From the NCBI GenBank assembly GCA_036260075.1, contig DATAAM010000004.1, positions 1-45,387 on the forward strand: a stretch of 45,387 nucleotides of DNA, read 5' to 3'. Below the pieces are notes generated by a model. The model made no database searches, had not been told where the DNA came from, and saw only the letters and a program-made list of their open reading frames with translations. Below, one piece after another: positions 7,774 to 16,086 of this stretch. Source of the DNA: DATAAM01 sp036260075. GTDB taxonomy: Bacteria > Actinomycetota > Acidimicrobiia > Acidimicrobiales > JAHWLA01. The translations under genes were made by a program, and so were the position numbers. Each line of letters opens with the position of its first letter. The first letter of the stretch is position 1.

Positions 7774-8274
7774 ATGGCGGTCCGCCCGGTCCTCCAGCTG
7801 CCCGAGCCGGTGCTGAAGCAGGTCGCCAAGCCGGTCGACCGCATCGACGAGGACGCCCGGGCGCTGGCGCACGACCTGGTCGACACGATGCGCGCCTCGC
7901 CCGCCTGCGTGGGCCTGGCCGCCCCCCAGATCGGGGTGAGCGTGCGGGCGTTCGCCCTCGACGTGACCGGCCACAAGAAGGCGCGCTCGTGCCACGGGCT
8001 CGTGGTGCTGTTCAACCCCGAGGTCCTGCTGGCCCACCGGCCGGTCACAGCCCGGGAGGGCTGCATGAGCGTGCCCGACCTCACGGGCGACGTGGCCCGG
8101 GCCGACCACCTGGTCGTGCGGGGCCTCACCGTCGAGGGCACCGACCGCGTGTACCAGGTCGACGCCTTCGAGGCGCGGGCCTTCCTGCACGAGATCGACC
8201 ACCTCGACGGGCTCCTGTTCCTCGACCGGGTCACGTCGTCCGAGGCCGTCTTCCGACGCAAGGTGTACCGCTAG
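7774..8274 (+). CDS. def: Peptide deformylase
   Basis: A 166-residue peptide deformylase that removes the formyl group from the N-terminal methionine of new proteins. All three signature motifs are present: motif 1 VGLAAPQIGV (about 46-55), motif 2 EGCMSVPD with the metal-ligand Cys (canonical EGCLSxP with Met for Leu), and motif 3 FLHEIDHLDGLLF with HExxH ligands and catalytic Glu. The length is normal. The start is ATG 7774, one base after the ACT-protein stop; the PH/SHOCT gene begins 2 bp after its own stop. No fmt gene is nearby. Confidence 0.95.
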   Translation: MAVRPVLQLPEPVLKQVAKPVDRIDEDARALAHDLVDTMRASPACVGLAAPQIGVSVRAFALDVTGHKKARSCHGLVVLFNPEVLLAHRPVTAREGCMSVPDLTGDVARADHLVVRGLTVEGTDRVYQVDAFEARAFLHEIDHLDGLLFLDRVTSSEAVFRRKVYR

Positions 8275-8276
8275 CG

Positions 8277-8879
8277 ATGCCGTTTCCCCGCAAGCTCCTC
8301 AACGAAGGCGAGGACGTCGTCCTCGACCTGCGGCCGCACTGGTGGGTGTTCGTCAAGCCCGGCGCCCTGCTGGTCGCCGCCGTCGTGCTCCTCTTCGTGG
8401 TGGCGGCCAACGTCGAGCACGACGCCGCCACGTACGGCGCCCTGCTGGTGGTGCTGTACGCGGTGGTGCGGCTGGTGGTGGCGTACCTGCGCTGGGCCAC
8501 CACCAACTTCGTCGTCACCACCGATCGCGTCGTGTACCGGGCGGGCGTGTTGGCCAAGAGCGGGCGCGAGATCCCGCTCGAGCGCCTGAACGACATCGCC
8601 GTGACCCAGACGCTCTTCGAGCGCGTCATCGGCGCGGGCGACCTGCTCATCGAGTCGGGCGGCGAGCGAGGGCAGAGCCACTTCACCGACGTGCGCTCGC
8701 CGTTCGTGGTGCAGAACACGATCTACCGGGAGATCGAACGGGCCCAGGCTCGCAGCGTGCCACGGCACGAGCCGAGCATCCCCGAACAGATCGAGAAGCT
8801 CGACGAGCTGCGACAGCGGGGCATCATCACGCAGGCCGAGTTCGACGCCAAGAAGGCCCAGCTCCTCGATCGCCTGTGA
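8277..8879 (+). CDS. PH-domain membrane protein with SHOCT tail
   Basis: A 200-residue protein. It begins with PFPRKLLNEGEDVVLDLRPHWWVF, typical of bacterial PH-domain (YdbS/DUF304-type) membrane proteins, followed by two membrane segments (about 26-46 and 54-70). A bacterial PH domain comes next, with TTNFVVTTDRVVYRAG, REIPLERLNDIAV and GDLLIESGG. The C-terminal SIPEQIEKLDELRQRGIITQ followed by EFDAKKAQLL is a SHOCT domain, a short helical oligomerisation or targeting motif. It is likely an inner-membrane protein with its PH domain in the cytoplasm; the function is unknown. Start is ATG 8277. Confidence 0.85.
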   Translation: MPFPRKLLNEGEDVVLDLRPHWWVFVKPGALLVAAVVLLFVVAANVEHDAATYGALLVVLYAVVRLVVAYLRWATTNFVVTTDRVVYRAGVLAKSGREIPLERLNDIAVTQTLFERVIGAGDLLIESGGERGQSHFTDVRSPFVVQNTIYREIERAQARSVPRHEPSIPEQIEKLDELRQRGIITQAEFDAKKAQLLDRL

Positions 8880-9547
8880 GAGTCGTCAGCCTGGTCCCGT
8901 CCGTCACCGAGACGCTGCTGGCGTGGGGCGTCGAGCCGGCGGCGTGCACGCGCTTCTGCGAGCAGCCGCACCTGCGCCACGTGGGCGGCACCAAGAACCC
9001 CGACGTGCCTGCCATCGTGGCGATGGCGCCCGACTTGGTCGTCGTGAACGACGAGGAGAACCGGCGCGAGGACGCCGATGCGCTTTCCGCCGCCGGGCTC
9101 GACGTGCACGTGGTCCACGTCGAGGCGGTGGCCGACGTGGCGCCGGAGCTGTCCAAGCTGGCAGCGCGCCTGGGCGTGCCGTTTGAGCCCTGGTCCCTGC
9201 CGGAGTCGCCCCCGGGGCCGGCGCGGCGCGCCTTCGTGCCGATCTGGCGGCGGCCGTGGATGACGGTCAACCGGGCGACCTACGGCGCGTCGATGCTCGC
9301 CCGCCTCGGCATCGCAACCGTGTTCGAGGACGAGCCCGACCGCTACCCCACGGTCACGTTGGAGGAGGCGGCCGCCCGACACCCCCACGTCGTCCTGGCC
9401 CCGTCGGAGCCCTATGCGTTCACCGAGCGGCACGTGCCCGAGCTGTCGACGGTGGCGCCCGTCGTGCTCGTCGACGGCAAGGACCTCTTCTGGTGGGGGA
9501 CGCGCACGCCGGGCGCGCTCGAACGGCTGCGCGCCGCCCTCACCTGA
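8876..9547 (+). CDS. BtuF-like (helical-backbone metal receptor) protein without signal peptide
   Basis: A 223-residue member of the periplasmic-binding-protein-like family that includes cobalamin-binding BtuF. Seen: N-terminal VVSLVPSVTETLLAWG, CTRFCEQPHLRHVGGTKNPD (BtuF-like VGxxxxPDxExI region), APDLVVVNDEENRREDADAL, and FVPIWRRPWMTVNRATYGASML. Unlike transport receptors it has no signal peptide or lipobox: the start GTG 8876 overlaps the previous stop by 3 bp and leads straight into the first strand. No ABC permease or ATPase is adjacent. It therefore looks like a cytosolic stand-alone cobalamin- or metal-chelate-binding protein; the ligand is unknown. Confidence 0.75.
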   Translation: MRVVSLVPSVTETLLAWGVEPAACTRFCEQPHLRHVGGTKNPDVPAIVAMAPDLVVVNDEENRREDADALSAAGLDVHVVHVEAVADVAPELSKLAARLGVPFEPWSLPESPPGPARRAFVPIWRRPWMTVNRATYGASMLARLGIATVFEDEPDRYPTVTLEEAAARHPHVVLAPSEPYAFTERHVPELSTVAPVVLVDGKDLFWWGTRTPGALERLRAALT

Positions 9548-9566
9548 GCGACCGCGTCGAGGCCAC

Positions 9567-10343
9567 TCAGCGGGCGAGGCGCATCCAGAGGGTGAAACGG
9601 GAGATCGCCAGGTACTCCATGCGCTCGTAGACCGGGCGGCCCAGGTCGCTCGCCACCAGCCCTGCGGGCAGCGAGGGCTCGGCCAACGTGGCTGCCCACG
9701 TGACGGCCTCGCCGTACCCGCGGCCCCGCGCCTCGGGCAGCGTGGCCACCCAGCACACCTCCGCCATGCCGTCGCCGATCCAGGCGGCCGCCGTCGTCAC
9801 CGGTCGCTCGCCCTCGTAGCCGACGAACATGCGCATCGCCGGCACGTTGGTGCGCGGGTCGGCGAGGACGCCGGGGTCGAGCTCGAAGCCCGCGCCGACG
9901 ACTGCCGCGTAGTCGGCCACGCCCTGCTCGTCGTCGACCTCCACGATGCGCAGGCCCGTCGGCATCGCCGGGGCCTCGCCGCCTGCGGGCCGCAGCATGA
10001 ACGGCGGATGGCCGATGTGATGCCAGCCCGGGCCGGTGCGGCGCGCCAGCGGCCACGCCGACACCAGCATCCAGGCCCGCTCGCCCGGGAAGAAGTCGTC
10101 GGCTGCCGCCAGCGTCGACTCCACGTCGATCTCCACGGGCGGGCGCAGCAGCACCACGGTGTTGTCGAAGGGGCAGGCGGTGGCGCCGTCGGTGAACAGC
10201 GCATCATCCGAGCGGGCCACGCGGCCACCTCCTGCCGCCACGACAGTGGCGAGGTGGTCGGCCCACGCGAGGAGGAAGGCGCGCAGCGCGGTGTCGCCGG
10301 TGGGCGCCTCCGGCTCCCATCCGGTCGTGAGGTGCTCGGTCAC
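9567..10343 (-). CDS. GNAT-family acetyltransferase
   Basis: A 258-residue protein with a C-terminal GNAT domain that would transfer an acyl group from acyl-CoA to an unknown amine. The acetyl-CoA pyrophosphate loop is visible as LPEARGRGYGEAVTWAA (the Q/RxxGxG/A signature), preceded by the strand EVCWVATL and followed by the final strand region YERMEYLAISRFTLWMRL. The N-terminal 110 residues are unassigned and may be a degenerate second GNAT fold. The start is GTG 10343, overlapping the glycosidase stop by 4 bp (GTGA), so translation is probably coupled in a three-gene minus operon. Confidence 0.8.
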   Translation of the reverse strand: MTEHLTTGWEPEAPTGDTALRAFLLAWADHLATVVAAGGGRVARSDDALFTDGATACPFDNTVVLLRPPVEIDVESTLAAADDFFPGERAWMLVSAWPLARRTGPGWHHIGHPPFMLRPAGGEAPAMPTGLRIVEVDDEQGVADYAAVVGAGFELDPGVLADPRTNVPAMRMFVGYEGERPVTTAAAWIGDGMAEVCWVATLPEARGRGYGEAVTWAATLAEPSLPAGLVASDLGRPVYERMEYLAISRFTLWMRLAR

Positions 10344-11662
10344 GGGCGCAGCTCCTCGATCAGTCGTCGGTACTCGGCGGCGGACGCATCGCCCATCGAG
10401 TCGGTGTCGGACCACCGAAGCGTGGCGCGGTCCACGCCGTGCAGCCCGAACCGCGGCGCGTAGCTGCCCCACTCGTAGTTGTCGGCCAGCGTCCAGTGGT
10501 AGTAGGCGGTGAGCGGCACCCCGCGGTCGACGGCTTCGAGCAGCGAGGCGAGGTGGGCCTGGAGGTACCGGGGCCGCGTCCAGCCGTCGCGCCGAGGCGA
10601 CGAGCCCCGGCTGCACAACCCGTTCTCGGCGACCCACACGTCGAGGCCGGGCTCGACGTTCAAGGCGGCGTAGCGGGCCAGGCCTTGCGGGCGCACGGGA
10701 TCGTCCCACAAGGCCCGTCGGCGGGCGTGGTGGGTGATGTCGGGCGCGTAGTAGTCGAGCGCGGTGACGTCGAGCGTGCAGGCCCGGTCGCTCGCGTACG
10801 CGGCGGCCACGGCGCGAGGCAGCGCCTGCTCCATGTGGACGGCGCTGTTGGCGCGCTTGCGCAGCACGCGTTCGAACAGGCCCGGCTTCGAGACGGCGGC
10901 GTCGTGGTACTCGCGCCGACGCTCCTCGAGCCACGGCCGCAGGTCGTGGCGGCCGATGCCGTGGCGGCGGGCCAGCAGCACGTCGAGCAGCAGGCGGTCG
11001 AGCTCGTACACCGAGAGCGGATAGCTGTTGGTGGTGACGACGGCCTGGGGCTGACGCTCCTTGATCACGCCGTAGGCCAGCACGTGCGCGGCCAGCATGT
11101 GGTCGAGGGTGCGCACGGTGGCAGCCACGTCCCAGCGCCGCCCCGGGGGGAAGGCGCCCGCGAAGTACGTCATCAGCGCGACCACGTTGATCTCGTTGAG
11201 CGTGACCCAGTGACGACAGCGCCCGGCGAAGCGCTCCACCGCCACGCGCACCCAGTCGCGGAAGCGCTCCGGTGAGTCGGGCTGGAGCCAGAAGTCGACG
11301 CCCAGCCAGGCGGGGTGCGTGAAGTGGTGGAGCGTGAGAAGTGGTTGCAGCCCGCGGTCGTGGCACGCGTCGAGGATGGCGCAGTAGTGGTCGAACGCGG
11401 TGTCGTCGGGCTGGCCGTCGCGCGGCTCGCAGCGGGCCCACTCCACGGACATGCGGAAGGCGTCGCAGCCCGCCTCGACGGCCCGGTCGAGGTGGCGCTC
11501 GTACTGGCGCCAGAAGTCGAGCGCCCCGCCCGCAGGCTCGACGCGGCCCTCCGCCTCCCACCACGACCAGTTGTTGGCCGGCTCGCCGGGTCCGTTGTAG
11601 CCGCCCTCCACCTGGAAGCCCGACGTCGCCACGCCGAACCGGAAGCCCGCAGGCAGCGTCAT
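10340..11662 (-). CDS. Glycoside hydrolase family 1 (beta-glucosidase-like)
   Basis: A 440-residue family 1 glycoside hydrolase, a retaining beta-glycosidase. Seen: N-terminal FRFGVATSGFQVEGGY, FRMSVEWARCEP, LLTLHHFTHPAW, the acid/base motif WVTLNEINVV (canonical TxNEP, with Ile replacing Pro), and the nucleophile motif VWVAENGLCS (canonical TENG, with Ala replacing Thr). A further conserved segment, YYHWTLADNYEWGSYAPRFG, matches the WSLLDNFEW region. There is no signal peptide, so it acts in the cytoplasm. The start is ATG 11662, overlapping the stop of the upstream oxidoreductase gene (ATGA). Substituted residues next to both catalytic Glu residues suggest shifted specificity. Confidence 0.9.
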   Translation of the reverse strand: MTLPAGFRFGVATSGFQVEGGYNGPGEPANNWSWWEAEGRVEPAGGALDFWRQYERHLDRAVEAGCDAFRMSVEWARCEPRDGQPDDTAFDHYCAILDACHDRGLQPLLTLHHFTHPAWLGVDFWLQPDSPERFRDWVRVAVERFAGRCRHWVTLNEINVVALMTYFAGAFPPGRRWDVAATVRTLDHMLAAHVLAYGVIKERQPQAVVTTNSYPLSVYELDRLLLDVLLARRHGIGRHDLRPWLEERRREYHDAAVSKPGLFERVLRKRANSAVHMEQALPRAVAAAYASDRACTLDVTALDYYAPDITHHARRRALWDDPVRPQGLARYAALNVEPGLDVWVAENGLCSRGSSPRRDGWTRPRYLQAHLASLLEAVDRGVPLTAYYHWTLADNYEWGSYAPRFGLHGVDRATLRWSDTDSMGDASAAEYRRLIEELRP

Positions 11663-12555
11663 GCGAGGCCGAGGGCGGCGGCGGTCGCCTCGAGCGCGGC
11701 CGGGTCCCACGGCGCCCGTACGGCGAAATTCACCTGGTCGGCACCGACGGCCACGTACTCCTGCACACGGTCGGCGATCGCCGTCCCCGTCCCGATCACC
11801 ACGCCCGGCCGCACGAACTCACGGATGTTGCCGAACTGGGCGGCGAGGTCGTCTTCGTCGCGGGCGATCCCGACGTTGACGGCACAGCGGACGGTGGAGG
11901 GATCGCGGCCCACGGACTCGCAGTGCCCGCGCAACACCGCCCGCTTGTGGGCGAAGGTCTCGGGCGAGACGAACGGGATGTTCCACCCGTCGGCATGGAG
12001 CGCGGCGATGCGCAACGTGCGGCGTTCGCCGCCTCCCCCGATCCACACGGGCACCGCAGGTTGCACCGGGCGCGGCTCGTTGCGGGCCTCGGTCAACCGG
12101 AAGTGGGTGCCCTCGAAACTGGTCACGTCGTGGTGCAGCAGCGACCGCACGCAGGTGGCCGCCTCCTCCAACAGGTCCATGCGCGCGCCGACAGAGGGGA
12201 ACGGGATGCCGTAGGCGCGGTACTCGACTTCGCTCCACCCGGCGCCCAGCCCCACGTCGACGCGCCCGCCCGAGAGGTGGTCGATCGTGGTGATCGCCTT
12301 GGCCAGCACGGCCGGGTGGCGGTACCCGGCGCAGTACACGAGCGAGCCGCACCGCACCCGTGTGGTGCTGCAGGCCAGCGCCGCGTGCGCCGCCACTGCT
12401 TCGAGGCAGTTGGCGTGGCCCGTCATGTCGGCGGCGTAGAAGTGGTCCCAGATCGAGATCCAGTCGAAGCCGAGGTCCTCGATGTGCCGCCACAGCGACC
12501 GCAGTTCGGCCACGGTGGTGTGCTGAAGGCCCGTGTGCACGCCGTAGGCAGTCAT
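11659..12555 (-). CDS. LLM-class F420-dependent oxidoreductase
   Basis: A 298-residue luciferase-like monooxygenase-fold oxidoreductase, probably using coenzyme F420. Seen: DWISIWDHFYAAD near residue 30, TTRVRCGSLVYCAGYRHPA, the family segment LSGGRVDVGLGAGW with YRAYGIPFPS, and VPVWIGGGGERRTLRIAA. F420 use is inferred from the actinobacterial subfamily; FMN cannot be excluded. It is the first gene of a minus operon with the GH1 and GNAT genes, all with 4-bp overlaps. It is divergent from the AMACR-like gene, only 27 bp away. A second member of this family lies at 40655. Confidence 0.87.
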   Translation of the reverse strand: MTAYGVHTGLQHTTVAELRSLWRHIEDLGFDWISIWDHFYAADMTGHANCLEAVAAHAALACSTTRVRCGSLVYCAGYRHPAVLAKAITTIDHLSGGRVDVGLGAGWSEVEYRAYGIPFPSVGARMDLLEEAATCVRSLLHHDVTSFEGTHFRLTEARNEPRPVQPAVPVWIGGGGERRTLRIAALHADGWNIPFVSPETFAHKRAVLRGHCESVGRDPSTVRCAVNVGIARDEDDLAAQFGNIREFVRPGVVIGTGTAIADRVQEYVAVGADQVNFAVRAPWDPAALEATAAALGLA

Positions 12556-12582
12556 ACGCGGCGGACCCTAACATCGCCCATC
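12556..12582. promoter_or_regulatory. Compact 27-bp divergent promoter with overlapping -10 boxes
   Basis: Only 27 bp separate two opposite ATG codons. TAACAT (12569-12574, plus strand) ends 8 nt before ATG 12583. TAGGGT (12570-12565, minus strand) ends 9 nt before ATG 12555. The two boxes overlap by 2 bp. Both transcripts would be leaderless, and the polymerases could not bind at the same time. Confidence 0.5.
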
Positions 12583-13728
12583 ATGAGCGGCCCCTTGCAA
12601 GGTGTGCGTGTCGTGGAGATCGCCGGCATCGGCCCCGGCCCCTTCGCGGCGATGATGCTGGCCGACATGGGCGCCGAGGTGCTGCGCGTCGACCGGGCGC
12701 AGTCGGTGCGCACGCCCGTCGACGACTCACCGAGCTGGGACCTGTTGAACCGCGGACGCCGTTCGATCGGCGTCGACCTGAAGAACCCCGACGGCGCCGA
12801 GGCCGTGCTGCGCCTGGTGGAGCGAGCCGATGCCCTCATCGAGGGCTTCCGGCCCGGCGTGGCCGAGCGCCTCGGCATCGGCCCCGACGAGTGCATGGCC
12901 CGCAACCCGAAGCTGGTGTACGGCCGCATGACCGGCTGGGGACAGGAGGGGCCGTACGCCCAGGCGGCGGGCCACGACATCAACTACATCGCGCTGGCGG
13001 GCGCCCTCCATCCCATCGGGCGGGCGGGCGGCCCGCCGGTGCCGCCGCTCAACCTGGTGGGCGACTTCGGCGGGGGCGGGCTGCTGCTGGCGTTCGGCGT
13101 GGCGTGCGCGCTGGTGGAGACGAGCCGGTCGGGGCACGGGCAGGTGGTCGATGCCGCCATGGTCGACGGCGCCGCCGTGCTCACGACGATGTTCCACGCC
13201 ATGTCGTCCATCGGTGCGTGGACGGAGGAGCGCGGCCGCAACCTGCTCGACACCGGCGCCCACTTCTACGACACCTACGAGTGCGCCGACGGCGAGTACA
13301 TCTCGGTCGGGTCGATCGAGCCGCAGTTCTACGCCGAGCTGCGCCGGTTGGCCGGGCTCGACGACGAGGCGTTCGACGCGCAGCTCGACCGCGATCGCTG
13401 GCCCGAGCTCAAGGAGCGGGTGGCGGCGGTCTTCCGCACGAAGTCCCGCGACGAGTGGTGTGCGCTGATGGAGCACACCGACGTATGCTTCGCCCCGGTG
13501 CTGTCGCTCTCGGAGGCGCCCGGGCACCCGCACAACGTGGCCCGGGGCACGTTCACCGAGGTAGCCGACGTGGTGCAGCCCGCGCCCGCCCCGCGCTTCT
13601 CGCGCACGCCCGGGGCGATCGCCCGCCCGCCCGCGTGGCCCGGGCAGCACACCGACCAGGCGCTGGGCGACTGGGGCTTCTCGGCCGACGAGATCGCCAA
13701 GCTGCGCGAGACCGGGGCGGTGCGCTAG
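12583..13728 (+). CDS. Alpha-methylacyl-CoA racemase-like CoA-transferase family III protein
   Basis: A 381-residue family III (CaiB/BaiF) protein that looks like alpha-methylacyl-CoA racemase rather than a transferase. Seen: N-terminal GVRVVEIAGIGPGPFAAMML with MGAEVLRVDR, RSIGVDLKNPDG, GYGQ-like GRMTGWGQEGPYA, and the racemase signature AGHDINYIALAG, whose His corresponds to the catalytic His of mycobacterial MCR. DAAMVDGAAVL holds the partner Asp. Such racemases epimerise 2-methyl-branched acyl-CoAs before beta-oxidation. The start is ATG 12583 with a leaderless-type box. The PIG-L gene begins 2 bp after its stop. Confidence 0.88.
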   Translation: MSGPLQGVRVVEIAGIGPGPFAAMMLADMGAEVLRVDRAQSVRTPVDDSPSWDLLNRGRRSIGVDLKNPDGAEAVLRLVERADALIEGFRPGVAERLGIGPDECMARNPKLVYGRMTGWGQEGPYAQAAGHDINYIALAGALHPIGRAGGPPVPPLNLVGDFGGGGLLLAFGVACALVETSRSGHGQVVDAAMVDGAAVLTTMFHAMSSIGAWTEERGRNLLDTGAHFYDTYECADGEYISVGSIEPQFYAELRRLAGLDDEAFDAQLDRDRWPELKERVAAVFRTKSRDEWCALMEHTDVCFAPVLSLSEAPGHPHNVARGTFTEVADVVQPAPAPRFSRTPGAIARPPAWPGQHTDQALGDWGFSADEIAKLRETGAVR

Positions 13729-13730
13729 CC

Positions 13731-14519
13731 GTGGCCACGGCCGTCTTCTTCCACGCCCACCCCGACGACGAGGCGATCGCCACCGGGGGCACGATGGCCA
13801 AGGCTGCTGCCGAGGGCCACCGGGTGGTGCTGGTGTGCGCCACGCGTGGGGAGCTGGGCGAGGTGGAAGAGGGGTTCCTCGACCCCGGCGAGGAGCTGTG
13901 GCAGCGGCGCGAGCAGGAGCTGGCCGAGGCCTGCTCGATCCTGGGCGTGGCCCGCCACGAGTTCCTGGGCTACCGCGACTCGGGCATGGCAGGCACGCCC
14001 ACCAACGACGACCTCGATTCCTTCTGGCAGGCCGACGTCGACGAGGCGGCCAAGCGGCTGGCCGAGATCCTGGTGGAGGAGCGGGCCGACGTCCTCACGG
14101 CCTACGACGACAACGGCGGCTACGGCCATCCCGACCACATCCAGGTGCACCGGGTGGGGCTGCGGGCGGCCGAGCTGGCCGGCACCCGCAAGGTGTACGA
14201 GGCCACGCTGGACCGCGACCACCTCGTCGGCCTGTTGCGTCGGGCCAAGGAGCTCGGGCTGCCCTCGCTGCCCGACGGCGACCCCGAGGACTTCGACATG
14301 GGGAAGCCGTCGCACCTCATCACCACCCGTGTCGACGTGCTCCCGTTCATCGAGCAGAAGCGGCGGGCGATGGCCGCCCATGCCAGCCAGATCGCCGAGA
14401 CATCGTTCTTCCTGAGCATGCCGGAGCAGGCGTTCAACGCCGTGTGGGGCACCGAGGCCTACATCCTGCGGGGCGCGGCGCCGGGCACGGCCGAGAGCGA
14501 CCTCTTCGGCGGCCTGTAG
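13731..14519 (+). CDS. PIG-L family deacetylase (MshB/Mca-like)
   Basis: A 262-residue zinc-dependent N-deacetylase or amidase of the PIG-L family, which includes the mycothiol enzymes MshB and Mca. Seen: FFHAHPDDEAIATGGTMA (the AHPDDE zinc site), ATRGELGE, the conserved FLGYRDSGM, and GGYGHPDHIQVH (the HPDH motif supplying the other zinc ligand). A C-terminal EQKRRAMAAHASQI helix is also typical. Mycothiol-related chemistry is plausible in an actinomycete but not shown. The start is GTG 13731, and the stop overlaps the GTG of the next gene by 1 bp. A paralogue lies at 37210-37953 and shares the same motif set. Confidence 0.88.
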   Translation: MATAVFFHAHPDDEAIATGGTMAKAAAEGHRVVLVCATRGELGEVEEGFLDPGEELWQRREQELAEACSILGVARHEFLGYRDSGMAGTPTNDDLDSFWQADVDEAAKRLAEILVEERADVLTAYDDNGGYGHPDHIQVHRVGLRAAELAGTRKVYEATLDRDHLVGLLRRAKELGLPSLPDGDPEDFDMGKPSHLITTRVDVLPFIEQKRRAMAAHASQIAETSFFLSMPEQAFNAVWGTEAYILRGAAPGTAESDLFGGL

Positions 14520-14986
14520 TGCCGCGGCTGATCCTGGTTCGCCACGGCGAGCCCACCAACGCGTGGGGCGAGCTGGGCGATCCCGGCTTGAGCGAGCGGG
14601 GGCGCGCCCAGGCCGAGGCGTGTGCCGAAGAGCTGGCGCCGCTGGGGCCGCTGCCGATCGTGGTGAGCCCGGCCCGGCGCACGCGGGACACGGCGGCGCC
14701 GCTGGAGCGGCGTTGGGGCGTGGTGGCGCGCGTGGAGCCCGCGGTGGGCGAGGTGCCGATCCCGTCGGACGTGGCCGATCCGCGGGCGTGGCTGGAGCGG
14801 CTGCTGGCCGCGCCGCCCGACGCCTGGGACGGCGCCACGTCCGCCTGGGCGAAGTCGGTACGGGAGGCGTTGGCCCGCATCGAGGGCGACGCCGTGGTGT
14901 TCACCCACTTCGTCGCCATCCGCGTGGCGACGGGGGCCGACTGCCTCCCGGAGCACTGCGGCCGGTTCGTCGTCGAGGTGGGCTAG
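14519..14986 (+). CDS. Histidine phosphatase family protein
   Basis: A 155-residue member of the histidine phosphatase (phosphoglycerate mutase-like) superfamily, which uses a phospho-histidine intermediate. Seen: LILVRHGEPTN with the catalytic RHG near the N-terminus, VSPARRTRDTAAPL (the SPxxRxxxTA arginine motif), and VVFTHFVAIRVA with the second catalytic His. It is shorter than phosphoglycerate mutase, as expected for a small broad-specificity phosphatase. The start GTG 14519 overlaps the last base of the PIG-L stop codon, so it sits in the same operon. Substrate unknown. Confidence 0.88.
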   Translation: MPRLILVRHGEPTNAWGELGDPGLSERGRAQAEACAEELAPLGPLPIVVSPARRTRDTAAPLERRWGVVARVEPAVGEVPIPSDVADPRAWLERLLAAPPDAWDGATSAWAKSVREALARIEGDAVVFTHFVAIRVATGADCLPEHCGRFVVEVG

Positions 14987-14988
14987 CC

Positions 14989-16071
14989 GTGGGCGTGCAG
15001 TGGACGCACACCGGCTACGCCCAGCGCATCCACTTCGGCCCCGACGCCGTCGACGCCTTGGACGAGGTGGTGCGCGACGCAGGCATGCGGCGGGCGCTGC
15101 TGGTGACGACCGAGGGCCGGTTGGGCTCGGAGGCGGGGGAGCGGGTGGTCGCCCGGTTGGGGCGGCTGCGGGCCTCGACGTTCGACGGCGTGCGGTCGCA
15201 CGTCCCCACTTCGGCGGTGGAGGCGGCCGTGGCGCAGGCGGTGGGCGACGGAGTCGACGGCGTGGTGTCGTTCGGCGGCGGGTCGTGCGCCGACCTGGGC
15301 AAGGCGGTGTGCTTCTTCGTGGAGCAGCAGCGGGGCTCGGTGCTCCCGCACGTGTCGGTGCCCACCACCTACTCGGGTGCCGAGCTCACGCCGTTCTTCG
15401 GCATGACCGACGAGGCGGCCCGCCGCAAGAGCGGAGCAGGTGGGCCGACGCTGGCCCCGGTGGCGGCGGTGTACGACCCGGTGCTGACGTTGGGCACGCC
15501 GCCGCAGGTGAGCGCCGAGACCGGGATGAACGCCTTGGCCCACGGCGTGGAGTGCGCGTACTCGCCCGCCCGCACGCCGGAGGCGGAGGCGGTGGCGCTG
15601 GCCGCCGTGGAGCGGATCGCCGCCGCCCTGCCCCAAGTGGTCGACGACCCCGCCGACCTGGGCGCCCGCAGCAGCATGCTGGCGGGGGCCGTGCTCGGGG
15701 GCCGCTGCCTGCAGAACGCGAGCATGGGCGTGCACCACGGCCTGTCGCAGCTCCTGGGCGGGCGCACGGGCATCCCCCACGGGCTCGCCAACGCGGTGGT
15801 GCTGGCGCACGCGCTGCGGTTCAACGTGGAGTCGGTGGGTGCCGCCGCCTGGCGCATCGGGCGGGCGCTGGGCGACCCCGACGACCCGGCGGGCGCCGTC
15901 GACCGGTTGCGCGAGCGGATCGGGCTGCCGGGCCGGCTGTCGGAGTGCGGCGTCACCGCGGACGACGTGGAGGCGGTGGCCCGGCTGTCGCAGGGCAATC
16001 GCAACGTGCAGGCCAACCCGAGGCCGGTGTCGGAGGCCGAGGCCCTCGCGATCCTGCAGGCGGCGTTCTAG
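14989..16071 (+). CDS. Maleylacetate reductase-like dehydrogenase (iron-ADH family)
   Basis: A 360-residue dehydrogenase of the iron-containing alcohol dehydrogenase fold. The N-terminal Rossmann half has ALLVTTEGR and VSFGGGSCADLGKAV (the GGGS dinucleotide-binding motif) followed by HVSVPTTYSGAELTP. In the metal-site region the usual DALTH is replaced by NALAHGVECAYS, and later residues read MGVHHGLSQLLGG with GIPHGLANAVVLAHAL. This Asp-to-Asn change and these histidines match maleylacetate reductases of aromatic ring catabolism better than metal-dependent alcohol dehydrogenases. The start is GTG 14989, 2 bp after the phosphatase stop. No ring-cleavage dioxygenase is adjacent, so the true substrate is uncertain. 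Confidence 0.8.
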   Translation: MGVQWTHTGYAQRIHFGPDAVDALDEVVRDAGMRRALLVTTEGRLGSEAGERVVARLGRLRASTFDGVRSHVPTSAVEAAVAQAVGDGVDGVVSFGGGSCADLGKAVCFFVEQQRGSVLPHVSVPTTYSGAELTPFFGMTDEAARRKSGAGGPTLAPVAAVYDPVLTLGTPPQVSAETGMNALAHGVECAYSPARTPEAEAVALAAVERIAAALPQVVDDPADLGARSSMLAGAVLGGRCLQNASMGVHHGLSQLLGGRTGIPHGLANAVVLAHALRFNVESVGAAAWRIGRALGDPDDPAGAVDRLRERIGLPGRLSECGVTADDVEAVARLSQGNRNVQANPRPVSEAEALAILQAAF

Positions 16072-16074
16072 GCA

Positions 16075-16080
16075 TACGGT
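16075..16080 (+). promoter_or_regulatory. -10-like box before the VOC gene
   Basis: TACGGT lies 6 nt before ATG 16087 in the 15-bp gap after the dehydrogenase stop. This spacing fits a leaderless start. Confidence 0.4.
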
Positions 16081-16086
16081 GGGGTC

